From: Arcuatula senhousia
Taxonomy: Eukaryota > Mollusca > Bivalvia > Mytilida > Mytilidae
NCBI GenBank assembly: GCA_963971305.1
Contig: OZ020307.1
Span: 8,569,501 to 8,633,500, forward strand
DNA length: 64,000 bases
Reading direction: 5' to 3'
The position numbers were made by a program, and so were the translations under genes. Positions 52,101 through 60,000 of the stretch are shown here, piece by piece; position 1 is the stretch's first letter, and each line of letters begins with the position of its first letter. Below the pieces are notes generated by a model. The model was given only the letters and a program-made list of their open reading frames with translations. It had not been told where the DNA came from and did not search any database.

Positions 52101-54033
52101 ACTGAGTTAGCCCAGTTTAAATACACCTATGTTATAACAATAAAAAAAATTATTCCTGATTCACAGGCACTGATTGACATTTTATTACATCAGTTAGAAA
52201 TGTACATGATGTACTAGTAGTCAAATGTATAGGAGTATTTTTTGTAAAGGTCATGTAAATAAGCCTTGCTTTCATGTACATTTAAATTTTATGATATTCT
52301 TCATCTTTTGGTGTAGATAAAAGAAATGGCTACAAACAATTTCTTCTCAATCTTTGCAACCTGTTATGTAGTAAGCAAAAATCTTAAAAACAAGAATATG
52401 TCCAAAAGACATATCTTCTCACAACATTTGGGACGAACTGGTAGACAGACAAATGGACCAACACTACATATATATGCCCCCTACTTTTGTAGATGGGGCT
52501 TAAAAACTTAAGTCCCCACATTTTTATTCTTTCAAACAGCCTGGTAGACAAAAATATATATAAATAGACTTATATGAACCAAAATGCCATGGGAAGATTG
52601 AAGATATAATATTAAGATGTGATCATGAACATTGAAACTGTTTAAGGGTTGAGTTAGGCTACAGTGTATAAAACTTGTACAAGTCCATAACCAGAGAAGA
52701 GTAAAGGGTTGAGAAATATTATTGGATATTTTTTCTGGAAAAATAATAAAGTTCAAACTTACATCATGTACATGTAGCATGTTTAAATTTTATTCTCTCT
52801 ACACATTATAAATGCATTTAAATATCTATTGGTACAAAAATAATTTGATCCATGCACGCTTACATCTAAAAATAACTACATGTAGGTAATCTAACCTAGA
52901 AATTTACTACATGCACAACGAAAACATGTAAGGCATTTCTTTTTTCTTAAATATTTTTGTTACATCTATTGACAAGACATAGTCTATTGATCACTATAAA
53001 ATAATCATGTTGGCAAACAACCCTCATGCAATACAATTTACCAGTACTGATTTTTTTTCTGATAAACATTAAACAATGATATAACATAGTGATAGGTCCA
53101 ACAATCATTTACAATATGAATAAAACACATTCCAGTTAGTTTAATCAAACATATTATTGCATGCAGTTTTAAATAATTGTGCATTTGGAAACTTGTGACC
53201 AGTATTAACTTAGAATCTTGATGAATCTCAACTGGATTTTAACAACAGCTCATGCACTAAAGATTCTCTAGAGAAAAAAGACTTTTGAGATGAAATTTTT
53301 ACCTTTCTCTTGCTCATTCTTCTTGAAAGTATATAACTAATGCTACTCCTACATCATAAATATCAATTGAACTTTTAGTGGTTCTTTTTTCATTAAATAA
53401 GAATGTCCTGCTGTATCTATATACTTTTAAAAAACGAGTTATACAAATCTGTTGTTAATGATTCAAAACGTGTTACAATGTTACGGTGGTATTCACTAGT
53501 ATTTAATGTCACTTGTGATAGTCAAAAATTAATTTTAATTGGATTAAAGAGATTAAGTTCTACTATATTAAGTCAAGATTAACCGTAAATTTGAATTCTG
53601 ATTCAATTCAAACATAATAACAAATTTCTATTATTTATTAAGTCAAGTAAGCATTTTCCAATTAATGTTCTTTGAACAAAATTTCAAACTTTTACATTCA
53701 CTAACAAACATGATAAATAATCATATTACTTTTTATTTGTGTTTAAAACATAAATAATAAAATAATAAATATTGTAATTATTTATTCAAATTTTTAAATT
53801 TATTTAAATTGACCAGAAGATCCTTTGATCAAATACATGATTTTGATATATCCGTTTACTCTTTAAACACTTTACAGTTAAATCACCAATCTCACCGTTA
53901 TTCAAGTCTACACATGTTACACCCTTTTATTTTCAATTAAAAATCAATTAAATTGCAAATTACATCACTGTTAATGCGTTATTTTGTAAAAGCAAGAAAG
54001 AAAATGAACACATATTACCTGCAAAACTGACAT
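22078..54033 (-). CDS. Tandem CH-domain, coiled-coil cytoskeletal protein (12 exons, 1,620 aa)
   Basis: Coding exons in transcript order: 54019-54033, 51986-52126, 51675-51768, 47307-47384, 40788-40896, 35843-35912, 34890-34963, 33874-33946, 33298-33333, 29888-32236, 26729-28449, 22078-22180. They add up to 4,863 nt including TGA, every junction is GT-AG and phases match throughout. Residues about 6-110 (VYLNWANSVLAEI ... DIADGDIKSMLDVLWLIILN) and about 125-220 (KKLLLDWCQ ... IINPSDIIDGTVDEHTLMIYVS) read as two calponin-homology domains of the filamin/actinin type, so actin binding is the likely role. The middle is Ser/Arg/Pro-rich and probably disordered, with a basic helical stretch at about 330-385. 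A coiled coil spans about 870-1070, and the tail ends with SEEEKRYADLLVEKYTKQLG. I do not recognise a named orthologue with this layout. Introns are full of repeats. Confidence 0.85.
22597..22890. mobile_element. Small MITE with 17-bp inverted ends and internal 53-bp repeats
   Basis: AATGAAAGTATACAGAT at the left is matched by ATCTGTATACTTTCATT at the right. Inside are two almost identical 53-bp units (GGTCTGAGGGAGGCAACCAC or GGTCTGAGGGAGGTAACCAC) and two more diverged ones (phrase CACAACTTTCCAA). Confidence 0.7.
22899..24485. mobile_element. Non-autonomous 'CGACCGCAA' element, intact copy
   Basis: Starts GCCGAGCGCAGCATGATACG followed by ACCGCAA and ends TTTTTTGCGGTCGTATAAAA, giving inverted TACGACCGCAA ends. 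The interior consists of about seven diverged units containing 'TTGGCCCCTTTTGGCCCC', 'GACAAGAATAAACTTGCAAA' and 'TCGCAAAAAT'. The same element, inverted and interrupted, is at 60.15-62.94 kb. No coding capacity. Confidence 0.75.
25320..26037. mobile_element. Non-autonomous 'GCGAGACA' element, copy A
   Basis: Starts ACAAGAGTTGACACTAAAG with TATGTCTCGCTTG and ends GTTGCAGGCGAGACAA; TGTCTCGC and GCGAGACA form the inverted ends. The interior holds three to four diverged copies of a roughly 180-bp unit with 'CCACAGAGTCACTGAACC' and 'CAGATGCCTAGCTATTAT'. Related to the elements at 43.5 and 60.8 kb; this copy is the most diverged. Confidence 0.75.
26729..28449 (-). CDS. CH-coiled-coil gene, exon 11 (large)
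   Basis: 1,721 nt, 573 codons plus two bases. It starts with the last part of the coiled coil (ELDRAQKYAFKAQ), passes through a Ser/Pro/Arg-rich region with repeated RSxSP-type motifs (SSSPVSKEK, SPTFKDKQRS, SPTPKQRS, SPVSKARVSRS), has an acidic DDDDDDFEDEG patch, and ends with SSSSYQHTP. The SP-rich repeats suggest phosphorylation and microtubule or scaffold binding, which is inference. Without the splice at 26728 the frame would stop two codons later. Confidence 0.85.
28450..29887 (-). other. Intron 10 of the CH-coiled-coil gene
   Basis: AT-rich, with the tandem repeat at 29.2-29.75 kb as its only recognisable content. Confidence 0.6.
29205..29750. repeat. Tandem repeat / interspersed element, three units
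   Basis: Starts GGCGGGATTTCACGGAGTG with a GGCGGGCGGGCGGG run, then three units of about 180 bp marked by AAATTTTCGT(A/T)ACAGTTTTCT at about 29285, 29450 and 29618 and by CCCATAACATGGGAT / CCCATAACGTGGGAT. A single inverted unit lies at 37.03-37.26 kb. Confidence 0.65.
29888..32236 (-). CDS. CH-coiled-coil gene, exon 10 (large)
   Basis: 2,349 nt in phase 0 at both ends. It begins KSDSRKEETSDWF after the acceptor at 32237-32238. A basic, glutamate-rich helix (IMAEAKERLDEQRRRREEED) follows near residue 330, then many arginine/serine/proline motifs (SPRRDKSPRPLSPG, SRSPRSPRDR), then the main coiled coil from ELKHALGTVVAENDIL to ENERLRE, which continues directly into exon 11. Donor is GAG|GTAAAG. 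Confidence 0.88.
32237..33297 (-). other. Intron 9 of the CH-coiled-coil gene
   Basis: AT-rich, with no repeat or gene recognised. Confidence 0.5.
33298..33333 (-). CDS. CH-coiled-coil gene, 36-nt microexon 9
   Basis: A 12-codon exon (VGGSNLAEEDSS) in phase 0 with acceptor TTTCAG and donor GTAAGT. It lies just after the second CH domain and could be skipped without changing frame. Confidence 0.7.
33874..33946 (-). CDS. CH-coiled-coil gene, exon 8 (end of CH2)
   Basis: Encodes the last helices of the second CH domain (PSDIIDGTVDEHTLMIYVS, then LLQRK), very like the 'DE..xMTYVS' signature of filamin and actinin CH2 domains. Acceptor TTTCAG, donor AAG|GTAATA. Confidence 0.85.
34460..34565. repeat. 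Short tandem duplication in intron 7
   Basis: AAATTTTACAGTGTCACACTA occurs twice (about 34476 and 34524), each followed by ACATAACTATATAT or TGTAACTATATAT. Confidence 0.6.
34890..34963 (-). CDS. CH-coiled-coil gene, exon 7 (CH2)
   Basis: Encodes DRLEQLKILLDLIEKQ and YSIQSSII; 74 nt, acceptor CTCAG, donor AA|GTAAGT, phase 0 to 2. Confidence 0.82.
35455..35550. repeat. CCCTATATCGCAC microsatellite
   Basis: About six imperfect copies of CCCTATATCGCACC with variable spacing in intron 6 of the CH-coiled-coil gene. Confidence 0.75.
35589..35713. mobile_element. Palindromic foldback element, about 125 bp
   Basis: ACATGGCAAAATCTG at the left is matched by CAGATTTTGCCATGT at the right, and the arms stay complementary almost to the centre (CTCGGGCCGTTGGCCCTCAG). 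It would form a long hairpin in single strand. No coding content. Confidence 0.75.
35843..35912 (-). CDS. CH-coiled-coil gene, exon 6 (CH2)
   Basis: 70 nt encoding LCTGDWFNKLLKKFASGSDV then ITE; acceptor TTATAG, donor GAG|GTAATG. The TGDWFNKLL segment corresponds to the CH2 helix before the central strand. Confidence 0.8.
37030..37260. repeat. Inverted single unit of the 29.2-kb repeat
   Basis: Carries AGGTAGGTGAGCGACAGACC, CCCACCCTGATGCTGTATAC, GAGAAAACTGTTACGAAAAT and CCCGCCCGCCCGACATTCAC, the reverse complement of segments at 29.21-29.41 kb. Confidence 0.7.
37276..37494. mobile_element. MITE of 219 bp with 20-bp inverted ends
   Basis: AGGGACCGACCATTTAACTT at the left matches the complement of AAGTTAAATGGTCCGTCCCT at the right with one mismatch. 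Next to the ends are GGGGGGGGCC and GGCCCCCC. An ORF crossing it is incidental. No clear target duplication. Confidence 0.75.
37700..38130. repeat. Tandem repeat, about 160-bp unit, nearly three copies
   Basis: The phrases AAATATAGGTCACAGTGACCT (37807, 37955) and TCTAGTGGTGAAATATCA (37865, 38011) recur together with ATGGACCTTAA and TTGGACCTTAA. AGGTCACAGTGACCT is itself a palindrome. A related GGTCACAGTGACCTTATT is at 47.86 kb. Confidence 0.65.
39360..39510 (-). pseudogene. Short Penelope-like RT relic
   Basis: GTAAGAAGTCTGCTT, GCACAATTAGTGCCCAT and TATGCTGTCTATAAAAAA parallel 2860-2997, so this is a small fragment of the same RT family (around motif B), in the same orientation and without coding capacity. 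Confidence 0.5.
40788..40896 (-). CDS. CH-coiled-coil gene, exon 5 (CH1-CH2 link)
   Basis: 109 nt encoding RNAHQRSVGIGKKLLLDWCQ then RQLDTDFDSRNTLTY; acceptor TTACAG, donor AA|GTAAGA. GKKLLLDWCQ is the typical first helix of a second CH domain. Confidence 0.82.
41815..42041. mobile_element. MITE of 227 bp flanked by TAA
   Basis: GGCCAAAAAAAAAAGTAGG, then GTTTACTGT, at the left is matched by ACAGTAAAC, then ACTTTTTTGTTTGGCC, at the right (about 33 bp of imperfect inverted repeat). TAA lies on both sides (41812-41814, 42042-42044), a 3-bp target duplication as in PIF/Harbinger-type MITEs. The family name is inference. Confidence 0.7.
43511..44667. mobile_element. Non-autonomous 'GCGAGACA' element, copy B with 182-bp array
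   Basis: Left end ACAAGTGTGGCCACTAAAAG then TATGTCTCGCCTGCCGGCA; right end CCGGAAAGTAATACC then TCGTCGCAGGCGAGACAA. The interior is five units of exactly 182 bp, marked by CTAAGTTCACAGAGTCACTG at 43704, 43886, 44068, 44250 and 44432. The units are very similar, so the array was homogenised or expanded recently. Confidence 0.85.
45491..46049. mobile_element. MITE of 559 bp flanked by TTAA
   Basis: A perfect 18-bp inverted repeat: GGTTAGTGAGGACACCTG at the left, CAGGTGTCCTCACTAACC at the right. TTAA lies on both sides (45487-45490, 46050-46053), as expected for elements that insert at TTAA (piggyBac-like and a few others). No transposase ORF. Confidence 0.85.
47307..47384 (-). CDS. CH-coiled-coil gene, exon 4 (CH1)
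   Basis: 78 nt encoding DIADGDIKSMLDVLWLIILN then YGIHDI, the last helices of the first CH domain ('DIxxGDxKxxLxLLWxII' signature). Acceptor TTTCAG, donor AA|GTAAGT. Confidence 0.85.
47385..51674 (-). other. Intron 3 of the CH-coiled-coil gene
   Basis: About 4.3 kb of AT-rich DNA with no clear repeat boundaries and no coding signal. Confidence 0.5.
51675..51768 (-). CDS. CH-coiled-coil gene, exon 3 (CH1)
   Basis: 94 nt encoding ALGPTQLPEMYIQTALDHMR then KYGIKLNFSSQ; acceptor TTTTTAG, donor AAG|GTAAGT. Confidence 0.82.
51986..52126 (-). CDS. CH-coiled-coil gene, exon 2 (start of CH1)
   Basis: 141 nt (47 codons) encoding VYLNWANSVLAEIQQEVEGI, then SSLQAGEVLCQLIDILHPEA, the first helix and core of a CH domain (W at residue 10, then L-C-x-LIDIL). 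Acceptor CATAG, donor CAG|GTGAGC. Confidence 0.85.
52127..54018 (-). other. Intron 1 of the CH-coiled-coil gene
   Basis: About 1.9 kb of AT-rich DNA; no repeat or coding signal recognised. Confidence 0.5.
54019..54033 (-). CDS. CH-coiled-coil gene, exon 1 coding part (MSVLQ)
   Basis: The ATG at 54033 is followed by four codons and then CAG|GTAATA. The peptide MSVLQ joins in phase 0 to VYLNWA, which places the CH domain at the extreme N-terminus, as in actinin-type proteins. G at -3 gives a fair start context. Confidence 0.75.
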
Positions 54034-54041
54034 GTCAATTT

Positions 54042-54053
54042 TTACCGGCTCAT
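54042..54053 (-). promoter_or_regulatory. Minimal upstream ORF (Met-Ser-Arg-stop)
   Basis: On the transcript strand ATG AGC CGG TAA ends 8 nt before the main start codon, with A at -3. A second, 13-codon uORF starts at 54123 (ATGGCGGCCAAG) and stops at 54082. Both would lower or regulate translation of the main frame if transcription starts upstream of them. Confidence 0.5.
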
Positions 54054-54113
54054 ATTTGCAAGTTTTTGACTAAAGCAGTTCCTAAAAAATACCGAAAAGA
54101 GAAAGTTCACACT

Positions 54114-54200
54114 TGGCCGCCATATGTAAATAAGTCGTAGGCGACCAAAGACGAGTTTGCGCACCTGCTCCTTTTTCTACCACTTCCTCTTCCGGTTCCA
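54114..54200 (-). promoter_or_regulatory. Likely TATA-less promoter of the CH-coiled-coil gene
   Basis: On the minus strand ATGGCGGC (54116-54123) matches the YY1 core and ACCGGAAGAGG (about 54188-54198) an ETS-type site. Such pairs are common at TATA-less start sites, and the segment is richer in G and C than its surroundings. The exact start site is not known. Confidence 0.45.
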
Positions 54201-54460
54201 GGCAAAATGTCAACACAACAAAATGGGCTCATTTAGCAAATTAACATTTTATTGGCACTGCAAATAGTTTCCAACACCACAATGGTACAGATTAAATAAA
54301 TGATTTAGCATAACAAAAATATACACCATAAATACTTTTATAGCGGCATAATCAAGAAAAAATGGCAAGTCTGACATGTCTTCAACATAATAGTGACTGT
54401 GACATACATTGTAGACTGTCAGATCATTCAGACAGCAGACACTTCAAACAGTGGTCACAT

Positions 54461-54960
54461 CTAGCTACAATAATGTTGCTCCTTTGATCGGGCGGAGCTA
54501 CAATGTGGTCCCATTGCTCGTAATGGAGCAACGTTGAAAGCGAAATCACACCGGGCGCATTTCATTTTATTAGACATCAAATTTGGTATTAGATTATCTC
54601 TTATAGTATTTTAATGACGAATTTACTTTTAATTTTCCGACTTTTAGCGCAATATAAAAGACTTTACTTAAAATATTGATTTTTGAAGTAGATTGATCCT
54701 GAACTTTATAATAAAGTTCAGGATCAGAATTTTGAAAATGTTGGTTTTCTAACAAATTATTAGTTCCCTACCATGTATGACTTTCGACCAAAAGATTTAC
54801 TGACTTGATATAAATTAAAGTGTTATTAGTCCTTACAAACCATCTTGAAGCTTTGATTGAGTTGGAGAAAGAAATTCGATTTGCTCCATTACGAGTAATG
54901 GGACCGCATTGTAGCTCCGCCCAATCAAAAATGTCAAAGGAGCAACATTATTGTAGCTAT
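54461..54960. mobile_element. hAT-like MITE of 500 bp with 8-bp target duplication
   Basis: The outer inverted repeat TAGCTACAATAATGTTGCTC at the left has an exact complement at the right end, and the match goes on for about 70 bp with a small gap (CGGAGCTACAATG, TAATGGAGC). GGTCACAT lies directly on both sides (54453-54460 and 54961-54968). An 8-bp target duplication is typical of hAT elements. It sits about 300 bp upstream of the promoter of the CH-coiled-coil gene. Confidence 0.85.
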
Positions 54961-54968
54961 GGTCACAT

Positions 54969-57068
54969 CGTACTCTCTATTTTGAAATGTGCTGTGATGT
55001 TGCCCTGAAGCATCCTTAATAATATGAGATGGCTTTGTACTAGAAGCACGCAAAGATAACAAAATAAAATCCATTCCAGGCATGGGGCGAGGTAATTTAG
55101 GGAAGATGTGATAGTATCTCCCTCCATGCATGTGCAGACTTTTTTGAAAACTTCCAAAAATACGAACAGAGGAGAATTTAATTTGAAGGATCATATTTTG
55201 GGTCTGGTGCAATTTGGCAGACTCTGTACATTAGTGAACTTAAATTGAGGCAGCCGGCAGGATTAATCTATTTCACTTATGAAATAACAACATATCTTTA
55301 AAATATTTTACAAGCTAAAATAAATTTGAAAATATAATGTGAAATTTAAGAATGAAAAAAAGTTATAATCGAAAATAAAAACAGAATAGCTTTTCTTGTG
55401 GGTGATTTGTGGGCCTAATTATGTATGCAATTGGCAAATAAATCAAAGCATTAAAAGGCAAGCAAAATATATAAGTACTACAATAGATTGATTCTCTTTG
55501 AATATATTGTTAATAATGTTAGCAAAATAATTTTTGTGAACGAGGAAGGATGGTTATACAGATGTTTTCAAAGTTAATGAACACAATCTTGCCACCTTTA
55601 CTGGACACAGAAGAGTATTTCATGTATATTTTTACAATGAATTAATAATACGTGTATTAGATAAAAATTAAAAACTTTCAGTTGCACATGCATGACAGGT
55701 ATCATGTACAAACGGTATCGATTGAAAAGCCTACATTTGTAGATTAAAATGCACTCCTCCAGCCTAACCCATCGATGTGTATTGTGTATTGAAATTTATC
55801 AATGAACCAGAAAGAACCGTTCCATTAGCCAATGAAATAGCAAAAATATTTATAGGTAAAGTGCACAAACCAATCAAGTAATAGATGAATAATCATGTAT
55901 ATTCTTTCTCTCATAATTAAAAAGTTTGTTTTGTAAAATGCAAAGGAATATGTATTGGCCCTTTTACCATTTTAGCTCCCTTTAGGAGCTCATTATCTCT
56001 CAAGTTTTTACACTTGACACCTGGAATGATTTCCATTCCATTTTCACCCATAAAATACCTACATTGTAGCTAAGAGTATGAACATGCATGTTTTCTTTCT
56101 CAGATTGTGTCATTTGGACTTTTTTTTAAATCCCTACAAAGTACAAACATCCTTGTAGGAAACAAATATAAAAATGATATGATGTACATGTAGGAACTTT
56201 TCCTATAAATTCCATTCAATGACATGGGATTATTCATTAGTTGGAGCGATTCAGCGCTTGCAGACCTTTCGCTTACTCTTTCCACATGTCATTTTCTTTG
56301 ATTCTGAAAATCTGAATAATGACAAAATGATGGCAAACTTTCTACTTTAACGAGCTTTGCTACGCTCACATGTAAAATTAAAGGTTTTAAAGGCAACATA
56401 TTGATTTTGGCTGTTACACAACATATTATGTACAAATCATGATGAAATTATCAAAATTGTTCTAACTCATCTTAAATTTTCTAAACATTCTTAATATTGA
56501 TATTGATTACAGAATTGTTATATAGCTTTAGACCTGACCAAATTGTTATATATTAGGACAGTCTGTCACAGTCAATGTGATTTGATTTGGCGGTCTGACC
56601 AAATATTTTTAGATTTTGTTAACAAAATGGTTTATATCATTAAATTTGGAAATTGGTCACAGTTTTCCAAATTTCAACACACTTCACAGTGACACTATTT
56701 CTGATTATTAGTTCATGTACATCAAGTTTAATTGCTAGGTTTATCAATTTGTCATAAATGATAAGAAAAGATAGTTTAAGCATAATTGAAAGATCTGAAC
56801 TTTGTTGAACTACACATGTATTGAAAACAAAAATTTGTAATATGAAGACTCAAAAATGTAGTTCACATATGGAACAACTTTGTATTTGGTTGGACAATTG
56901 ATGAAAATCACCAGACATGTCTGTAGCACAGACAAAATTAGCCAAGTCTATAACTTTCTTATTTTAAAATGAATTTTTTTTAATTCAAAGAAAATAAATG
57001 AATCCAAAGAATGTGTATGCACATGTAGAAGTTAATGACATGATTTGGTTTTTTTTTTTTTTTTGTAG
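54969..57068. other. Intergenic or 5' intron between divergent genes
   Basis: About 2.1 kb with no coding exon found. It should hold the promoter and first non-coding exon of the Kelch-like gene, since the exon at 57069 starts with a splice acceptor preceded by a long T run. Confidence 0.45.
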
Positions 57069-60000
57069 TTGTTTCGAGAGTAGATACCTTTTTATTTGAC
57101 ATGGCGAATTTAGATGTTCGTCCAAAGATACTGCAGGGTAGAGACAGACCAGCATTTAAACACAAGCAACACACTCAAAAGGCATTTGATACACTAAACC
57201 AGCTAAGAAGGTTTGTTAATAAGTGATGTAGCAAACTAGCATTTAAACAAAAGCAACACACTCAAAAGGCATTTGATACACTAAACCAGCTAAGAAGGTT
57301 TGTCAATAAGTAATGTAGCAGACCAGCATTTAAACACAAGCAGCACACTCAAAAGGCATTTGATACACTAAACCAGCTAAGAAGGTTTGTTAATAAGTGA
57401 TGTAGCAAACTAGCATTTAAACACAAGCAACACACTCAAAAGGCATTTGATACACTAAACCAGCTAAGAAGGTTTGTTAATAAGTAATGTAGCAGACCAG
57501 CATTTAAACACAAGCAACACACTCAAAAGGCATTTGATACACTAAACCAGCTAAGAAGGTTTGTTAATAAGTGATGTAGCAAACTAGCATTTAAACACAA
57601 GCAACACACTCAAAAGGTATTTGATACACTAAACCAGCTAAGAAGGTTTGTTAATAAGTAATGTAGCAGACCAGCATTTAAACACAAGCAACACACTCAA
57701 AAGGCATTTGATACACTAAACCAGCTAAGAAGGTTTGTCAATAAGTAATGTAGCAGACCAGCATTTAAACACAAGCAGCACACTCAAAAGGCATTTGATA
57801 CACTAAACCAGCTAAGAAGGTTTGTCAATAAGTAATGTAGCAGACCAGCATTTAAACACAAGCAGCACACTCAAAAGGCATTTGATACACTAAACCAGCT
57901 AAGAAGGTTTGTTAATAAGTGATGTAGCAAACTAGCATTTAAACACAAGCAACACACTCAAAAGGCATTTGATACACTAAACCAGCTAAGGTTTGTTAAT
58001 AAGTAATGTAGCAGACCAGCATTTAAACACAAGCAACACACTCAAAAGGCATTTGATACACTAAACCAGCTAAGAAGGTTTGTCAATAAGTAATGTAGCA
58101 GACCAGCATTTAAACACAAGCAACACACTCAAAAGGCATTTGATACACTAAACCAGCTAAGAAGGTTTGTTAATAAGTGATGTAGCAAACTAGCATTTAA
58201 ACAAAAGCAACACACTCAAAAGGCATTTGATACACTAAACCAGCTAAGAAGGTTTGTCAATAAGTAATGTAGCAGACCAGCATTTAAACACAAGCAGCAC
58301 ACTCAAAAGGCATTTGATACACTAAACCAGCTAAGAAGGTTTGTTAATAAGTGATGTAGCAAACTAGCATTTAAACACAAGCAACACACTCAAAAGGCAT
58401 TTGATACACTAAACCAGCTAAGAAGGTTTGTTAATAAGTGATGTAGTAGACCAGCATTTAAACACAAGCAACACACTCAAAAGGCATTTGATACACTAAA
58501 CCAGCTAAGAAGGTTTGTTAATAAGTGATGTAGCAAACTAGCATTTAAACACAAGCAACACACTCAAAAGGCATTTGATACACTAAACCAGCTAAGAAGG
58601 TTTGTTAATAAGTAATGTAGCAGACCAGCATTTAAACACAAGCAACACACTCAAAAGGCATTTGATACACTAAACCAGCTAAGAAGGTTTGTCAATAAGT
58701 AATGTAGCAGACCAGCATTTAAACACAAGCAGCACACTCAAAAGGCATTTGATACACTAAACCAGCTAAGAAGGTTTGTCAATAAGTAATGTAGCAGACC
58801 AGCATTTAAACACAAGCAGCACACTCAAAAGGCATTTGATACACTAAACCAGCTAAGAAGGTTTGTTAATAAGTGATGTAGCAAACTAGCATTTAAACAC
58901 AAGCAACACACTCAAAAGGCATTTGATACACTAAACCAGCTAAGGTTTGTTAATAAGTAATGTAGCAGACCAGCATTTAAACACAAGCAACACACTCAAA
59001 AGGCATTTGATACACTAAACCAGCTAAAAAGGTTTGTCAATAAGTAATGTAGCAGACCAGCATTTAAACACAAGCAACACACTCAAAAGGCATTTGATAC
59101 ACTAAACCAGCTAAGAAGGTTTGTCAATAAGTAATGTAGCAGACCAGCATTTAAACACAAGCAGCACACTCAAAAGGCATTTGTTACACTAAACCAGCTT
59201 AGAAGGTTTGTCAATAAGTAATGTAGCAGACCAGCATTTAAACACAAGCAACACACTCAAAAGGCATTTGATACACTAAACCAGCTTAGAAGGTTTGTCA
59301 ATAAGTGATACAGTAGACCAGTTTTAACAATTTTCTCCCTTTTTTATATGGATGCTTATAAGAAATATTAATGATATCAATTAAAGTGTTGACAGAGGTA
59401 GATTTTAAGAATAAAGGTAATAACAAAATTACATGTACATAAAAGGGATTTATCAAGAATAAAAGACAAGTAAGGCAATATCACATTAGGGAAATCGAAA
59501 AATTGAAATGTCCTGATTTGGAACATACATGTTTATTTTTGATAAATGGCAGGTTTAAGCTTAAAAAAAAACCAAACCACCAAAAACTTTCAATGTTATA
59601 ACCATTGAATTGTGCATTACTTTATATAATCAGACAACATTTACATATGCCTGCAAGAGCCTACTTATTGTTGAACTTTATGTATAAAAAAAACACCTTT
59701 AGAATGATGCATACATGTATGTATCAAATGAATTAGGATGCACTTTCAAATGTGTACTTAGTACTATTCCACATAAGAATCAGGCAGGGAGTGGCACATT
59801 GATATTCCAATTTTAGATTTTGGGGTAAAATTGCATGCATATATCCATAAAAGCAAACCCAATGCAGTTTTTACATTTAAGAATATAGTTGGTGCCTAGA
59901 TATTTTTGTGACTGGTCATATACAGAAAAAATATGGCAGGAAAATCTCCTAAACTCAAGATTGCCTAAAAATATTAATGATCAAAACAAAGTTTACTGGA

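Noticed and set aside
57151..59322. CRISPR-like array
   Set aside because: Units are 87 bp head to tail with no unique spacers, derived from an animal exon; this is a tandem satellite.
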